From NCBI GenBank assembly GCA_903871855.1, contig CAIQIK010000049.1, forward strand, positions 1 to 64,000: a stretch of 64,000 nucleotides of DNA, given 5' to 3'. Below the pieces are notes generated by a model. The model had not been told where the DNA came from and did no database searches. It was given only the letters and a program-made list of their open reading frames with translations. Shown piece after piece: positions 28,136 through 36,655 of the stretch (positions within the stretch are counted from its first letter, which is position 1; each line of letters starts with the position of its first letter). The position numbers and the translations under genes are program-made. The stretch is from an uncultured Caldisericota bacterium (lineage in GTDB: Bacteria; Caldisericota; Caldisericia; Cryosericales; Cryosericaceae).

Positions 28136-29152
28136 ATGAGTTATCAGGGGGTATGGACTCTTGCCGAGGCCAATGATGGTGAGATCAAGATAGTTTCTTA
28201 TGAACTACTGACGAGAGGACGAGAGCTGGCTGATAAGTTAAGGTGTGAACTGGCTTCTGTTCTAATCTGCGGCAGGATAGATGAAAAAGATGCAGAAGAG
28301 CTCATTCTCAGAGGTGCAGACAGGGTTTACTTGGTTAGCTCGCCGGAACTGGAACATTTTGTTGTGGGCAGTTACAGCAATATCTTGATCGATCTCATTG
28401 AGCGGTATAGGCCGGAAGTTATTTTGTCGGCAGCAACAACAACCGGCAGGACGCTCATGCCCCATGCAGCGGTCAAAATCAAAGCAGGCTTGACAGCTGA
28501 CTGTACCGAGCTGGATATTGAGGAAGGGACGGGTAATCTCCTGCAGACCAGGCCGGCAATCGGCGGGAATATCATGGCTACGATCAAAACCCCAGAGTGC
28601 AGACCCCAGATGGCTACGGTCAGGCCAAAGTCGACCAGGCCTGCTCCACGGAATGAAAACCGCCGGGGAAGGGGAGAGATCATCAGGATCGAGCTTGCCC
28701 CTGCGCTGCTTGATAGGCGGGTGGAACGGATTGGTTTTCGGAAGAACCCGGGTGAAGACATCAATATCCAAGGTGCGGATGTGGTAGTTTCCGGTGGACG
28801 GGGCTTGGGAAAGAAGGAAAACTTCGCTCTCATCAGGAAGATGGCAGAACTACTGCATGGTGTTGTCGGAGCCTCCCGGGAAACGGTCGACAGAGGCTGG
28901 ATTTCGTATCCCCATCAGGTAGGTTTGAGTGGTAAGACCGTAACCCCGAAGCTGTATATTGCGGTTGGTATCTCGGGAGCGATTCAGCACCTGGCTGGAA
29001 TGAAGACTGCCGACATCATTGTTGCTATCAACAAAGACCCTGATGCTCCAATCTTTAGAGTAGCTGATTTTGGCATAATTGGGGATTTTCTTGAAGTGGT
29101 ACCTCAAATAAATCAGTCTCTGGCAAAGGAGGGTGAAAGGAGTGAAGTATAA
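28136..29152 (+). CDS. etfA: Electron transfer flavoprotein alpha subunit
   Basis: A 338-residue EtfA/FixB protein. The C-terminal FAD domain is clear: SGGRGLG, GASRETVDRGW, PHQVGLSGKTVTP, GISGAIQHLAGM and INKDPDAPIF. The N-terminal part contains the ILSAATTTGRTLMP segment. It lacks the N-terminal ferredoxin-like extension that some lactate-linked EtfA proteins carry. AGGAGG precedes the start, and the end overlaps the dehydrogenase gene by 11 bases if the preferred downstream start is used. Confidence 0.93.
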   Translation: MSYQGVWTLAEANDGEIKIVSYELLTRGRELADKLRCELASVLICGRIDEKDAEELILRGADRVYLVSSPELEHFVVGSYSNILIDLIERYRPEVILSAATTTGRTLMPHAAVKIKAGLTADCTELDIEEGTGNLLQTRPAIGGNIMATIKTPECRPQMATVRPKSTRPAPRNENRRGRGEIIRIELAPALLDRRVERIGFRKNPGEDINIQGADVVVSGGRGLGKKENFALIRKMAELLHGVVGASRETVDRGWISYPHQVGLSGKTVTPKLYIAVGISGAIQHLAGMKTADIIVAINKDPDAPIFRVADFGIIGDFLEVVPQINQSLAKEGERSEV

Positions 29153-30560
29153 TCCGGTTACGGTTGAAATAGTGGATCAGTTAAGCAAGATTGTCGGCAG
29201 CAAGAATGTCATTACCGACCGGGAAAGGCTTGAAGCTTATTCGCATGATGAGACCCCCACAGAACAGTATGCTCATATGCCGGAGGTTGTCGTCACACCC
29301 ACATCAGCCGAAGAGATCGCTGAGATAATGAGGCTGGCCAACCACGAATTGATACCAGTTACGCCACGGGGTGCCGGAAGCGGACTTTCTGGAGGTGCTA
29401 TCCCCGATTACGGGGGCATAGTAATATCGGTCGAGAAGATGAACCAGATACTGGAAATAGATTATGGCAACATGATGATGGTACTGGAACCAGGCGTCGT
29501 AACCAATCATGTAAATGAAGTAATCGAAGAAGAGGGGCTGTTTTATGCCGGTTACCCGATGAGTGTAGAAACCTGCTATATCGGAGGTAACGTTGCTGAG
29601 AATGCCGGCGGGGGTAAGGCGGTCAAGTATGGAGTTACCGGGCGTTATGTCATGGGCCTGGAACTGGTTACGCCGACAGGAGAGATTGTTCAGCTCGGTG
29701 GAAAAAGGGTCAAGGATGTAACCGGTTATGATTTGAAACAACTGATAATCGGGTCTGAAGGAACTCTGGGGATAGTAACCAAGGTAATCATCAAACTGTT
29801 GCCCTTGCCAACAGCCAAGGTTGACCTGCTGGTGCTTTTTGAGGACGTAAAATCAGCCATCGATATGGTGCCTCTCATTATGACCAGGGGAAGGATAATA
29901 CCGACCTCGATTGAGTTCATGGACAAACTCTCGGTCAAGACTTCCTGTGAATACCTCAATGAGCACTTACCCTACCAGCAGTGCGGGGCCATGCTCCTGA
30001 TAGAGGTAGATGGTAATAGGGCTGAACAGGTTGAGGAAGATGGGGAGACAATCGGAGAACTCTGTCTGGAAAAGGGCGCCCTCGAGGTCTACGTTGCCGA
30101 TAATCATACAACGATAGAGAGGGTTTGGAGTGTGCGCCGCAACATAGCTGAGGCCTTCAAAGTGATCAGCCCCTACCAGAGCCTGGAGGATATTGTGGTT
30201 CCTATGGCCGCTATTCCCGATATCATGCCGGAACTGGAAAGAATATCCAAGAAATATGATATCCAGATCCCTTGTTACGGCCATGCCGGTGACGGCAATC
30301 TTCATGCCACACTTGTCAAGAACCCGGATCATTCCATGGAAAAATGGTATCAAGTTGAGAAGGAAGCTTTAACAGAACTCTATGAAGCTACGATAAAGCT
30401 GGGAGGAACGATCTCCGGAGAACATGGGATCGGTTCCAAGCGCAAGCCATTTATGGATATTGCTTGTGATCCGGTAGAATTGGAACTGATGCGGAAAATC
30501 AAGAAGGCTTTTGACCCTAACAATATCATGAACCCCGGCAAAATTTTCGACATGGAATAG
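29142..30560 (+). CDS. FAD-linked D-lactate dehydrogenase / glycolate oxidase subunit
   Basis: FAD-binding PCMH-type oxidoreductase of 472 residues. I prefer the GTG at 29142, nine bases after GGAGG, over the one at 29133. Motifs are PRGAGSGLSGGAIPDYGGIV near 72-91, GNVAENAGGGKAVKYGVTGRY near 152, GSEGTLGIVTK near 205, and the C-terminal GHAGDGNLHAT and SGEHGIGSKRK of the GlcD/LldD-like family. With etfB and etfA it should oxidise D-lactate to pyruvate using the Etf as acceptor. MurQ nearby releases D-lactate, giving a plausible local source. The block reads at about 50% G+C, intermediate between host and mur genes. Confidence 0.88.
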   Translation: MKYNPVTVEIVDQLSKIVGSKNVITDRERLEAYSHDETPTEQYAHMPEVVVTPTSAEEIAEIMRLANHELIPVTPRGAGSGLSGGAIPDYGGIVISVEKMNQILEIDYGNMMMVLEPGVVTNHVNEVIEEEGLFYAGYPMSVETCYIGGNVAENAGGGKAVKYGVTGRYVMGLELVTPTGEIVQLGGKRVKDVTGYDLKQLIIGSEGTLGIVTKVIIKLLPLPTAKVDLLVLFEDVKSAIDMVPLIMTRGRIIPTSIEFMDKLSVKTSCEYLNEHLPYQQCGAMLLIEVDGNRAEQVEEDGETIGELCLEKGALEVYVADNHTTIERVWSVRRNIAEAFKVISPYQSLEDIVVPMAAIPDIMPELERISKKYDIQIPCYGHAGDGNLHATLVKNPDHSMEKWYQVEKEALTELYEATIKLGGTISGEHGIGSKRKPFMDIACDPVELELMRKIKKAFDPNNIMNPGKIFDME

Positions 30561-30698
30561 AGGCAGTGGCGGATATTCTAGGCGCCGATATGATCAACAG
30601 AGCTACCAACAGATTCTGGTTCTGCCTCGGTCTTTTCTGATCCATAGACAGGATACTCTTTTGCGAAGTCTAGCATATTCTATGTTGTTAATATAAGA

Positions 30699-31790
30699 TC
30701 AGCATTTACCGTGGCTGACTGATGTTTCAGCGATATTGTTGATATGGCTCCTTCTATCCAGAAATCTAGTGTTATCCCTTGAAGGATGAATCCTGTTTGT
30801 AAGAAGAATGAACCCCATTCCATATTCTCTGTCGATAAGAACGGATCCACCGGTAAATCCAGTGTGAAAGAGACAGTTGTCGGATGTCAAATCCCCCATG
30901 GCTCCACGCTCATTCTTCAACATCCATCCCAACCCTCTTCTTTGATTCATTCCCTCGGTCCAGCATTTGGACATCATGTTTATTGAATTTACACTAAGTA
31001 CCCTTCTGCCTCTGAAACAACCATCATTTAGAACCATGCTCGCAAACCTGCCGAGGTCATCGACAGTAGTGAAAAGCCCTGCGTGTCCGCTTACGCCTCC
31101 CATTGCATATGCATTTCCATCATGAACCACACCCCTTATTACTCCTCCCCTGCTATCCTGTATTTCTGTCGAAACGCATCTGCCTTTCTTCTCAGCTGTG
31201 GGATTGAAACAAGTATCCCGCATCTCCAGGGGCCGAAAGACATGCTCCTCAGAAAACACGTCGATCGATTCTGAAACCTTTTCAACTATAAGCCCAAGAA
31301 GCATGAAGTTCAGATCTGAGTACACGACTTTCGTACCTGGTTCATATTCGAGTTCTGTGTTCTTGAGTGCAGCTACTATCTCACCCCTGCCGCTGCAGGT
31401 TCTGTAGAACTTGACGATTCCTGGCAACCCCGACGTATGAGTTAGAAGCTGAAGTATAGTCGTGTTTTCATGAACATAGTCCGGAAGAAAAGACTTGACC
31501 GTATCGTTTAGTCCAATTTCACCGTCTTCCTCAAGAACGAGTACGCTAGGTACGGTTGCTATGACCTTGGTGAGCGAGGCAACATCAAAGATACTGTCTC
31601 CTCTCATTTCTTCTACTTCTGGCACAACCTGAGCATTTCCCATGAAGCCAAAACGTGCCTCAGAAGGAGCAATCAGACCGAATGCAGCTCCTGGAATGAC
31701 TCCTTCTTTAATGTATTCTTGAAGTCTCTTCTCCAGGAATTTGACTCTTTCGCCTAGAATCACCTGATGATCCTCCTCTTGCCTCCTCAT
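30699..31790 (-). CDS. Serine beta-lactamase-like hydrolase (AmiE/esterase group)
   Basis: Penicillin-binding-protein-fold hydrolase of up to 363 residues. The nucleophile motif is SLTK (SxxK), the second motif YSDLN and the third HTG in HTGFTG, as in class C-related esterases and peptidases. GGVSGHAGLFTTVDDLGRFA is a strong group signature. A relative in the Bacillus mur operon (AmiE) removes peptides from MurNAc, which suits the neighbouring mupG, murQ and epimerase. No signal peptide is visible, so it would be cytoplasmic. The start may be the GTG at 31763, behind AGAGGAGG, rather than the ATG at 31790. The C-terminus is charged and may be slightly altered by the nearby junction. Confidence 0.8.
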   Translation of the reverse strand: MRRQEEDHQVILGERVKFLEKRLQEYIKEGVIPGAAFGLIAPSEARFGFMGNAQVVPEVEEMRGDSIFDVASLTKVIATVPSVLVLEEDGEIGLNDTVKSFLPDYVHENTTILQLLTHTSGLPGIVKFYRTCSGRGEIVAALKNTELEYEPGTKVVYSDLNFMLLGLIVEKVSESIDVFSEEHVFRPLEMRDTCFNPTAEKKGRCVSTEIQDSRGGVIRGVVHDGNAYAMGGVSGHAGLFTTVDDLGRFASMVLNDGCFRGRRVLSVNSINMMSKCWTEGMNQRRGLGWMLKNERGAMGDLTSDNCLFHTGFTGGSVLIDREYGMGFILLTNRIHPSRDNTRFLDRRSHINNIAETSVSHGKC

Positions 31791-31794
31791 TGTA

Positions 31795-31871
31795 TCACCC
31801 CGTAATCACTTCAGGTCTCCTGGTCGCTGCGCCTACAACTACAGCATGTGCTCCTGATTCAATTGCATTTA
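31795..31871 (-). pseudogene. C-terminal stub of NanE (ManNAc-6-P epimerase)
   Basis: A short minus-strand stretch reads NAIESGAHAVVVGAATRRPEVITG then stop; in NanE the barrel ends with a very similar AHAVVVGxAITRP sequence. It runs straight into the end of the PTS IIA gene at about 31870, so only the last 25 or so codons survive. This marks the right edge of the patchwork region. Confidence 0.55.
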
Positions 31872-32276
31872 TTGTTTCAATGCTTGACGCATTATTGCGC
31901 TCAAACTCTGGATAGACTCCTTACCTGCATTCATGGCCATTTCTGCAACGTCGGCCAGCGCCATGTCGTTTCGGACAGCCAGAATCTCAAGGATCATCGG
32001 CAGGTTCACGCCTGCAATGATTTCTACACGGTCGCTGACGAGGTACGCCGCGGCATTGGAAGGAGACGCTCCCAGCATATCCACGAACAACAGCGAGCCC
32101 GAACCCGTGTCTGTTTTGTCAACTGCCGTCTGAATGCGTTGCTTGAGTTCTTCGATGCTGTCTCCCTCACGAAGGGCTACGCTCTCGAACTGCTCCTGAG
32201 GTCCTGCAATGAGCATGACAGCGCTTGCAATGCCATCGGCAAGCTCCCCGTGAGTTACGACGACGATTCCAATCAT
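31869..32276 (-). CDS. PTS mannose-family IIA component
   Basis: Cytoplasmic phosphocarrier of 135 residues. The phospho-histidine is in VTHGELADG (residues 7-15) and the rest follows the EIIA-Man fold (DMLGASPSNAAAYL, GVNLPMILE). HPr (50050-50319) is the likely phosphate donor. It is downstream of IIC-IID on the same strand, gap 66 bases. Its stop codon lies at the junction with foreign sequence but the protein looks complete. Confidence 0.93.
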   Translation of the reverse strand: MIGIVVVTHGELADGIASAVMLIAGPQEQFESVALREGDSIEELKQRIQTAVDKTDTGSGSLLFVDMLGASPSNAAAYLVSDRVEIIAGVNLPMILEILAVRNDMALADVAEMAMNAGKESIQSLSAIMRQALKQ

Positions 32277-32342
32277 GATAGGTCCTTTCCACTCCCGGGC
32301 CGCGTACGCGGCCCGGGATAACGTTTCGGTATGAAAATGAGA

Positions 32343-33962
32343 CTACAGAATCTTGAAAGCTCCCAGAATGATGCCGGCGGCGACCAGAAGAAGCAGAACC
32401 TGAACAGTTGTCCAATGCTTCTTCTTCAGCAGCCAATAGACAGTGAACGTAACAGCCAGGGGCAACATATACGGAAGGATCTTGTCCAAGATACTCTGGA
32501 TAGTGATGGTCTCGACGACCTCTTTCCCCCCTGCGTCTACGACCTTCTTGATGATCGCGAGAGGAGTCGCCACTTTCGCCAGAATGCTCGGGATGAAACC
32601 ACCCATGATGAACAGGGCCGCTGTGCTGGCTATCTCGATGACACGAGTGATAGCGCCGCTGCTGACCTGCCGTACAAGGCCGAGACCCTGCTTGTAGCCG
32701 ACCCAGAAGCCAGGGATCCTCACGAACAACCAGATGAGGCCAAGGATCACGATGAGCCCAGCCCCCCAGACACTGCCACGGAGAGCCAGCGACGCTGCAA
32801 ACACGCCGAAGAGAGGATTCAGCAAAACACCCATGACGGTGTCGCCGATGGCTGCGCAGGGACCCATAAGGGAAACCTTCAGGCTGTCTCCTACCTCGGG
32901 CTGCCTCACTTCCTCAAGGGCACAGTCGGCACCGAAAATTGTCGGCCCACCGACAGCGGGGTTGGTGTTGTAGAACACCATATGACGCTTGAGAGCTGCG
33001 AAGTATTCATCCTTCTTCGGATACACCTTCTTGAGGATGGGCGCAATGGACCAAGCATAGCCAAGACCCATCATGCGCTCATAGTTCCAGGAAAGCTGCA
33101 GAGTCAGGTTGTGCCGCCACATGGCCTTGACGAGATCGCCATGTGTGACAGGACTCGTGATTCCGCCACCCTTTGCAGCGACGGCTTCTTCAGCCTGCTG
33201 CTCACCAGCCTCGACGGGCTTGAGCGAGAAGTAGATTATCGCCACCGCCAAGGCAGCCAACGCGATACCTACGAGTGGAACATTCAGGTATGCGAACATG
33301 ACGAAGCCCAGAACGAAGAACGACCACCACCGCTCGATAGGCAGGAAGGTCAGTAGGATGCCAAAGCCGAGCGCAGGAAGAATATGCCCCATGGTGCCAA
33401 GACCACGATTCAACCACGCAGGAATATTCTTGATGAGGGTCTGGATAGGGCCTGAGCCGAGCCACACAGCAAGGAAGACAGGGATGGCACGAGCGAGACC
33501 CCATGTAAGCTGAGCAAAGAGATGCCACCGTGTGAGAGCGGCATCGTCTTGCTTCTCCACGGCACGGTCTGCTCCATGCATAAACACAGTGTTCACGGAA
33601 CGAACGAGGACATCGAGCTGAGTCATCAACAGCGCGACAGGGACTGCAATAGCTATACCAGTTGCCATTGCCTCTCCCTGGGGTAGCTTGGACAGTGCAG
33701 CGAAGGCTGTGCCGATGATAGCACCCATACTGTACTCGGGCATCGACGCACCACCGTATGTTACCGTCATACCGAGCGACATCAGTTCCAGAGTACCACC
33801 GATGGCAAGACCCAGCGGTATGTTTCCGACAATTGCCCCAACAACCAGCCCGTTGAGGATCGGGTCGGTCCATCGCAAGGTAGCAGCCAAGTTAGCAATC
33901 ACTCCAACGTACGCCCAAATTCCCAGGATCAGTGAAATTCCGATACCATAACCACTATTCAT
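32343..33962 (-). CDS. PTS mannose-family IIC-IID fusion protein
   Basis: Membrane transporter in which the IIC and IID components, normally two proteins, are joined. I start it at the ATG 33962, eight bases after GAGGAGG, giving 539 residues. IIC occupies about 1-245 with ATLRWTDPILNGLVVGAIVG and the GGTLELMSLGMT loop. A linker rich in Ala, Glu and Gly (about 250-268) leads to IID, marked by WRHNLTLQLSWNYERMMGLG, ALKRHMVFYNTNPAVGGPT and later helices. It would import an amino sugar such as GlcNAc or GlcN, given NagA and the SIS deaminase in the same locus. Substrate is inferred. Confidence 0.9.
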   Translation of the reverse strand: MNSGYGIGISLILGIWAYVGVIANLAATLRWTDPILNGLVVGAIVGNIPLGLAIGGTLELMSLGMTVTYGGASMPEYSMGAIIGTAFAALSKLPQGEAMATGIAIAVPVALLMTQLDVLVRSVNTVFMHGADRAVEKQDDAALTRWHLFAQLTWGLARAIPVFLAVWLGSGPIQTLIKNIPAWLNRGLGTMGHILPALGFGILLTFLPIERWWSFFVLGFVMFAYLNVPLVGIALAALAVAIIYFSLKPVEAGEQQAEEAVAAKGGGITSPVTHGDLVKAMWRHNLTLQLSWNYERMMGLGYAWSIAPILKKVYPKKDEYFAALKRHMVFYNTNPAVGGPTIFGADCALEEVRQPEVGDSLKVSLMGPCAAIGDTVMGVLLNPLFGVFAASLALRGSVWGAGLIVILGLIWLFVRIPGFWVGYKQGLGLVRQVSSGAITRVIEIASTAALFIMGGFIPSILAKVATPLAIIKKVVDAGGKEVVETITIQSILDKILPYMLPLAVTFTVYWLLKKKHWTTVQVLLLLVAAGIILGAFKIL

Positions 33963-34046
33963 TGACTGAACCTCCTCGTCAGGATACCTTGGTATCTTTA
34001 AGAAAACGTCAGCCGGTCTTTCACATCTCACTCATCAGAGCCCAAG

Positions 34047-34056
34047 AAGCGCTTGC
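34047..34056. promoter_or_regulatory. AAGCGCTTGC site upstream of PTS IIC-IID
   Basis: Minus strand GCAAGCGCTT lies about 85 bases before the IIC-IID start. The same ten bases occur upstream of PEP carboxykinase (54989-55000). It is a candidate operator for a LacI/CcpA-like regulator. Confidence 0.35.
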
Positions 34057-34114
34057 GCGCTACTGTACTCCACAATCACCTCCTGCTCGCATGCCCTTCA
34101 CCACCAACAGACAG

Positions 34115-34130
34115 CTGCAATCGATTGCAG
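34115..34130. promoter_or_regulatory. Perfect 16-base palindrome, LacI/PurR-like operator
   Basis: CTGCAATCGATTGCAG is perfectly symmetric with a central CG and the GCAA...TTGC half-sites known from LacI/PurR-family operators. It sits in the 262-base gap between the SIS gene and IIC-IID, on the upstream side of the transporter. It may control IIC-IID and IIA. No regulator gene is present in the window. Confidence 0.55.
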
Positions 34131-34224
34131 TCTCTCATGGCAAGAATCATGAAAGCAACAACAAATGCATTCTGGCGCAGTCCCTTAAAATTTACAATAG
34201 CCACATCGATTTCTGTGCTGTGGC

Positions 34225-35307
34225 TCAAGGATGATGAGTGCCCACATCCGGGTTGCCGGCAGGACGTTCGCCGTCTTGGACGAGACTGACCTTGTGCAGA
34301 AAACGGGGTTTGTCCGGGTTCAGCTTACGTGCAATCGAGAGGCTGTATGCAAACAATTGCGCGAACAGGGCGTTCTCCAGTGGATAGACAGTCGGGTCAG
34401 CATCGGGAATGCGAAACGCAATGTCACCAAACTGCAAGGCTCTATCACTGTCGGAGACCACCAGCACATGAGCACGCGTCGACTTGATGCGCTCCAGAAC
34501 TGCTATGTTGAGATCCAGACATGCGTCGTTTGGGGCAAACATGATGACAGGCAGATCTGGATTGAGGACAGCCAGCGGCCCATGGATAAGGTCAACCGAG
34601 GAGAGGCCCTGCGCATTGATATAGCACGTCTCCTTCAGCTTCAGGGCGCCCTCCAGGGCATTCGCGTAGCAATAGCCTGTGCCCAGCACGACAAAATCAT
34701 CGGTGAACGTGTAGCGCAGTGCCTGTTGACGCACTTCTTCTTCTCGCTCGACGATACCCCCCAGGCAATCGAGGACTTTACCGATGTCAAAGGTGTCGCC
34801 CCGGACGGTGTGGACAAGAAGCAGGAGTGCCGCCAGTGATGCAGTAAAGGTCTTCGTGGCGGCGACACTAAGCTCGGGTCCCGCCCGCAGAAACAGCGAG
34901 TTAGGAGCTACTGTCCGATCGAGTGTGCTGCCCTGGACATTCATAACGCCGACGGTGAAGGTACCGTCTTTGACGGCTTGCTCCGCAACCCTGCAAACAT
35001 CTTCCGTCTCGCCCGACTGCGAAATGGCGATAACAGCCCCGTGCCGCATGTGGGGAGGCAAGCCGTAGTTCGTGTACAGTGACCCAAGCGCCAGAGCCAC
35101 GGGAATCCGCAGGAGCGATTCGATAAGGTACTGGCCGTACATGCACGCATGGTCCGAAGTCCCACGCCCTGATTCGATGACGACGTCAGGGTCGGCGGCG
35201 GCAAACCGCTGCCCGATCCTCTTAATCGACGGCCCTTCGTCGCGTGCAAGGCGCTCGAGCACTGAGACTGTCTCACGCACTTCCTGGATCATCAGCTGCT
35301 GTTCCAC
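34225..35307 (-). CDS. Double-SIS-domain phosphosugar isomerase/deaminase (GlmS-C/NagB-II-like)
   Basis: A 360-residue protein with two SIS domains and no glutaminase domain, starting at GTG behind GGGAGGG. Phosphosugar-binding loops are SGRGTSDHA near 46, ISQSGETEDV near 94 and GTGYCYANALEGALKLKE near 210, with YPLENALFAQLFAY near 315. Such stand-alone proteins include glucosamine-6-phosphate deaminases of the NagB-II/GlmD type and AgaS. With NagA and an amino-sugar PTS in the locus, GlcN-6-P deamination to fructose-6-P is the best guess. Confidence 0.85.
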   Translation of the reverse strand: MEQQLMIQEVRETVSVLERLARDEGPSIKRIGQRFAAADPDVVIESGRGTSDHACMYGQYLIESLLRIPVALALGSLYTNYGLPPHMRHGAVIAISQSGETEDVCRVAEQAVKDGTFTVGVMNVQGSTLDRTVAPNSLFLRAGPELSVAATKTFTASLAALLLLVHTVRGDTFDIGKVLDCLGGIVEREEEVRQQALRYTFTDDFVVLGTGYCYANALEGALKLKETCYINAQGLSSVDLIHGPLAVLNPDLPVIMFAPNDACLDLNIAVLERIKSTRAHVLVVSDSDRALQFGDIAFRIPDADPTVYPLENALFAQLFAYSLSIARKLNPDKPRFLHKVSLVQDGERPAGNPDVGTHHP

Positions 35308-35317
35308 TGATCCCTCC

Positions 35318-35570
35318 CTGTCACATCAAAAGCGCACGCAGCCCGTCGATGGCAGTATCCCGTAACCGTTCGCTCTCACCTCTGGCGATAGAAACGTGTA
35401 CTCATGTCGCCGACAGCCCCATTGAGGAACACAGGCATTGTGACGGACGGCTTGAGGCGAGGTATGATCCTGACGGCAAACACTGGCAAGTCCGCGCTGT
35501 ACAAGTGGTTCTCTTCATGAAGAACGGTCGGGTGGCAGTCGAGATTGTAGATCACCGCGCTACCGGCGGA
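35318..35570 (-). pseudogene. Remnant of a neutral ceramidase-like hydrolase
   Basis: The reading IYNLDCHPTVLHEENHLYSAD, then MPVFLNGAVGDMSTRF contains the CHP, N-YSAD and NGAxGD marks of the neutral/alkaline ceramidase-like fold. It is cut to about 60 codons. After a one-base shift near 35383 it continues as SERLRDTAIDGLRALLM to a stop just before the SIS gene. Only the core of a once much longer gene survives. (No quoted run here is complete.). Confidence 0.6.
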
Positions 35571-35833
35571 TGCCTCGAAGAACGCCAGGACCGCCACGCA
35601 GGCATTACACGGAGCATGATGTACCACGCGAGACCGACACCGATCACAACGTACCCTAGAATCCTTCCGCTGGGAACCATCGATAGAAGAGCTCCCGCCA
35701 ACACTACCAGCACCGCCATGAAGAGACGCTTCGTGGTATTGTCCATCGTCGACCAAGTCTGTCGTGTGCCGGGTTCCAAACCGTGCCAGCCTTTCTGTGC
35801 CGGCGTGCCGGTCTTGTTCTTGTGTTCACCCAT
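35552..35833 (-). CDS. Small two-helix membrane protein
   Basis: Ninety-three residues, starting at an ATG eight bases after GGAGG. A polar N-terminus (about 1-35, with several Lys and Thr) precedes two membrane segments: FMAVLVVLAGALLSMV and ILGYVVIGVGLAWYIML. The end is Arg-rich and may have been created by the junction with the ceramidase remnant, which overlaps it in another frame. I do not recognise a family. Its survival within a region of gene decay makes its expression uncertain. Confidence 0.5.
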   Translation of the reverse strand: MGEHKNKTGTPAQKGWHGLEPGTRQTWSTMDNTTKRLFMAVLVVLAGALLSMVPSGRILGYVVIGVGLAWYIMLRVMPAWRSWRSSRHPPVAR

Positions 35834-36008
35834 TCCTGGTTCCTCCACAATCAACAACCATGAATCTGTCACTATCGTGGTCCGAATTGGCCAAAAAGCA
35901 AGGGAGTGCAATATCGCCTAGAATCTTCCTATCGATCACGCAGCCATCGCCATGACGCTCAGGCAAGGCAAGACCGGCAAGCGTCACGACGTTGGTGAAG
36001 AGCCCGAG

Positions 36009-36278
36009 CTAGGCCAGCACCAGGTTGACATCGCCAAACTGCAGGCACACATGTGCGAGCGTCACGATAAAGTACAGACGCTTCTGGTCGTTCATGCCGA
36101 CAACTACACACGAACCAAGCTTTGATGTGCGGCCGATGTCCTTGTACTTCCGATAGTCGATATATGGCTTGCCTCCGCGTACCACAACGGGTCCGCACTG
36201 CCCGAACGTGGCACCGGTATATTCACGCATGCCCACGTACGAGCGAAGGTTCGCTTCAGACGAAACTCGTAGTGCCAA
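36009..36278 (-). pseudogene. Remnant of a phosphodiester glycosidase (NAGPA-like) domain
   Basis: The frame reads TGATFGQCGPVVVRGGKPYI, then GRTSKLGSCVVVGM and KRLYFIVTLAH. This resembles the core of the phosphodiester glycosidase (NAGPA) family, where a GPxLVxDGK strand, a PRTAIG-like loop and a hydrophobic strand occur in this order. It has no start with a ribosome site and breaks off before the conserved LDGG ending. It is best read as a decayed fragment. Confidence 0.45.
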
Positions 36279-36655
36279 AGCGACTGCAAGATTCCACGCG
36301 TACAGCGCAATCTGCCCTACAGTCAGCGCCGCGACGCGAAGTCCCCTCCGGAAAACGAGTCAGACGACCGTCATGGACCTGGCACACACGGGCGACGCTG
36401 GCACACACAAGAGTATCAATATGACTAGACCACACAACGGTTTTCGAGAGAAGATCCTGAGTCTGTGCATCAGTTCACAACAAATCCGGCGCTAACAGTT
36501 GTCACGGGGATTTTAGACAGCCGAGCCTCCATATGTTCCGCCTTCCCGCTTGTCAGGACATTTGCCCCGGCGCTAGACCGCTGGAAGCACGGTGGACCAC
36601 CTGCACACGTCAGATTTCGACTTTACAGAGAAGGTTTAGCGGATACCATGGACGT
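36279..36655. other. Intergenic region before the sensor kinase
   Basis: No frame here has both a ribosome site and protein-like composition. Some codons of the decayed glycosidase may extend into the left part. I see no clear promoter or terminator. Confidence 0.4.
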
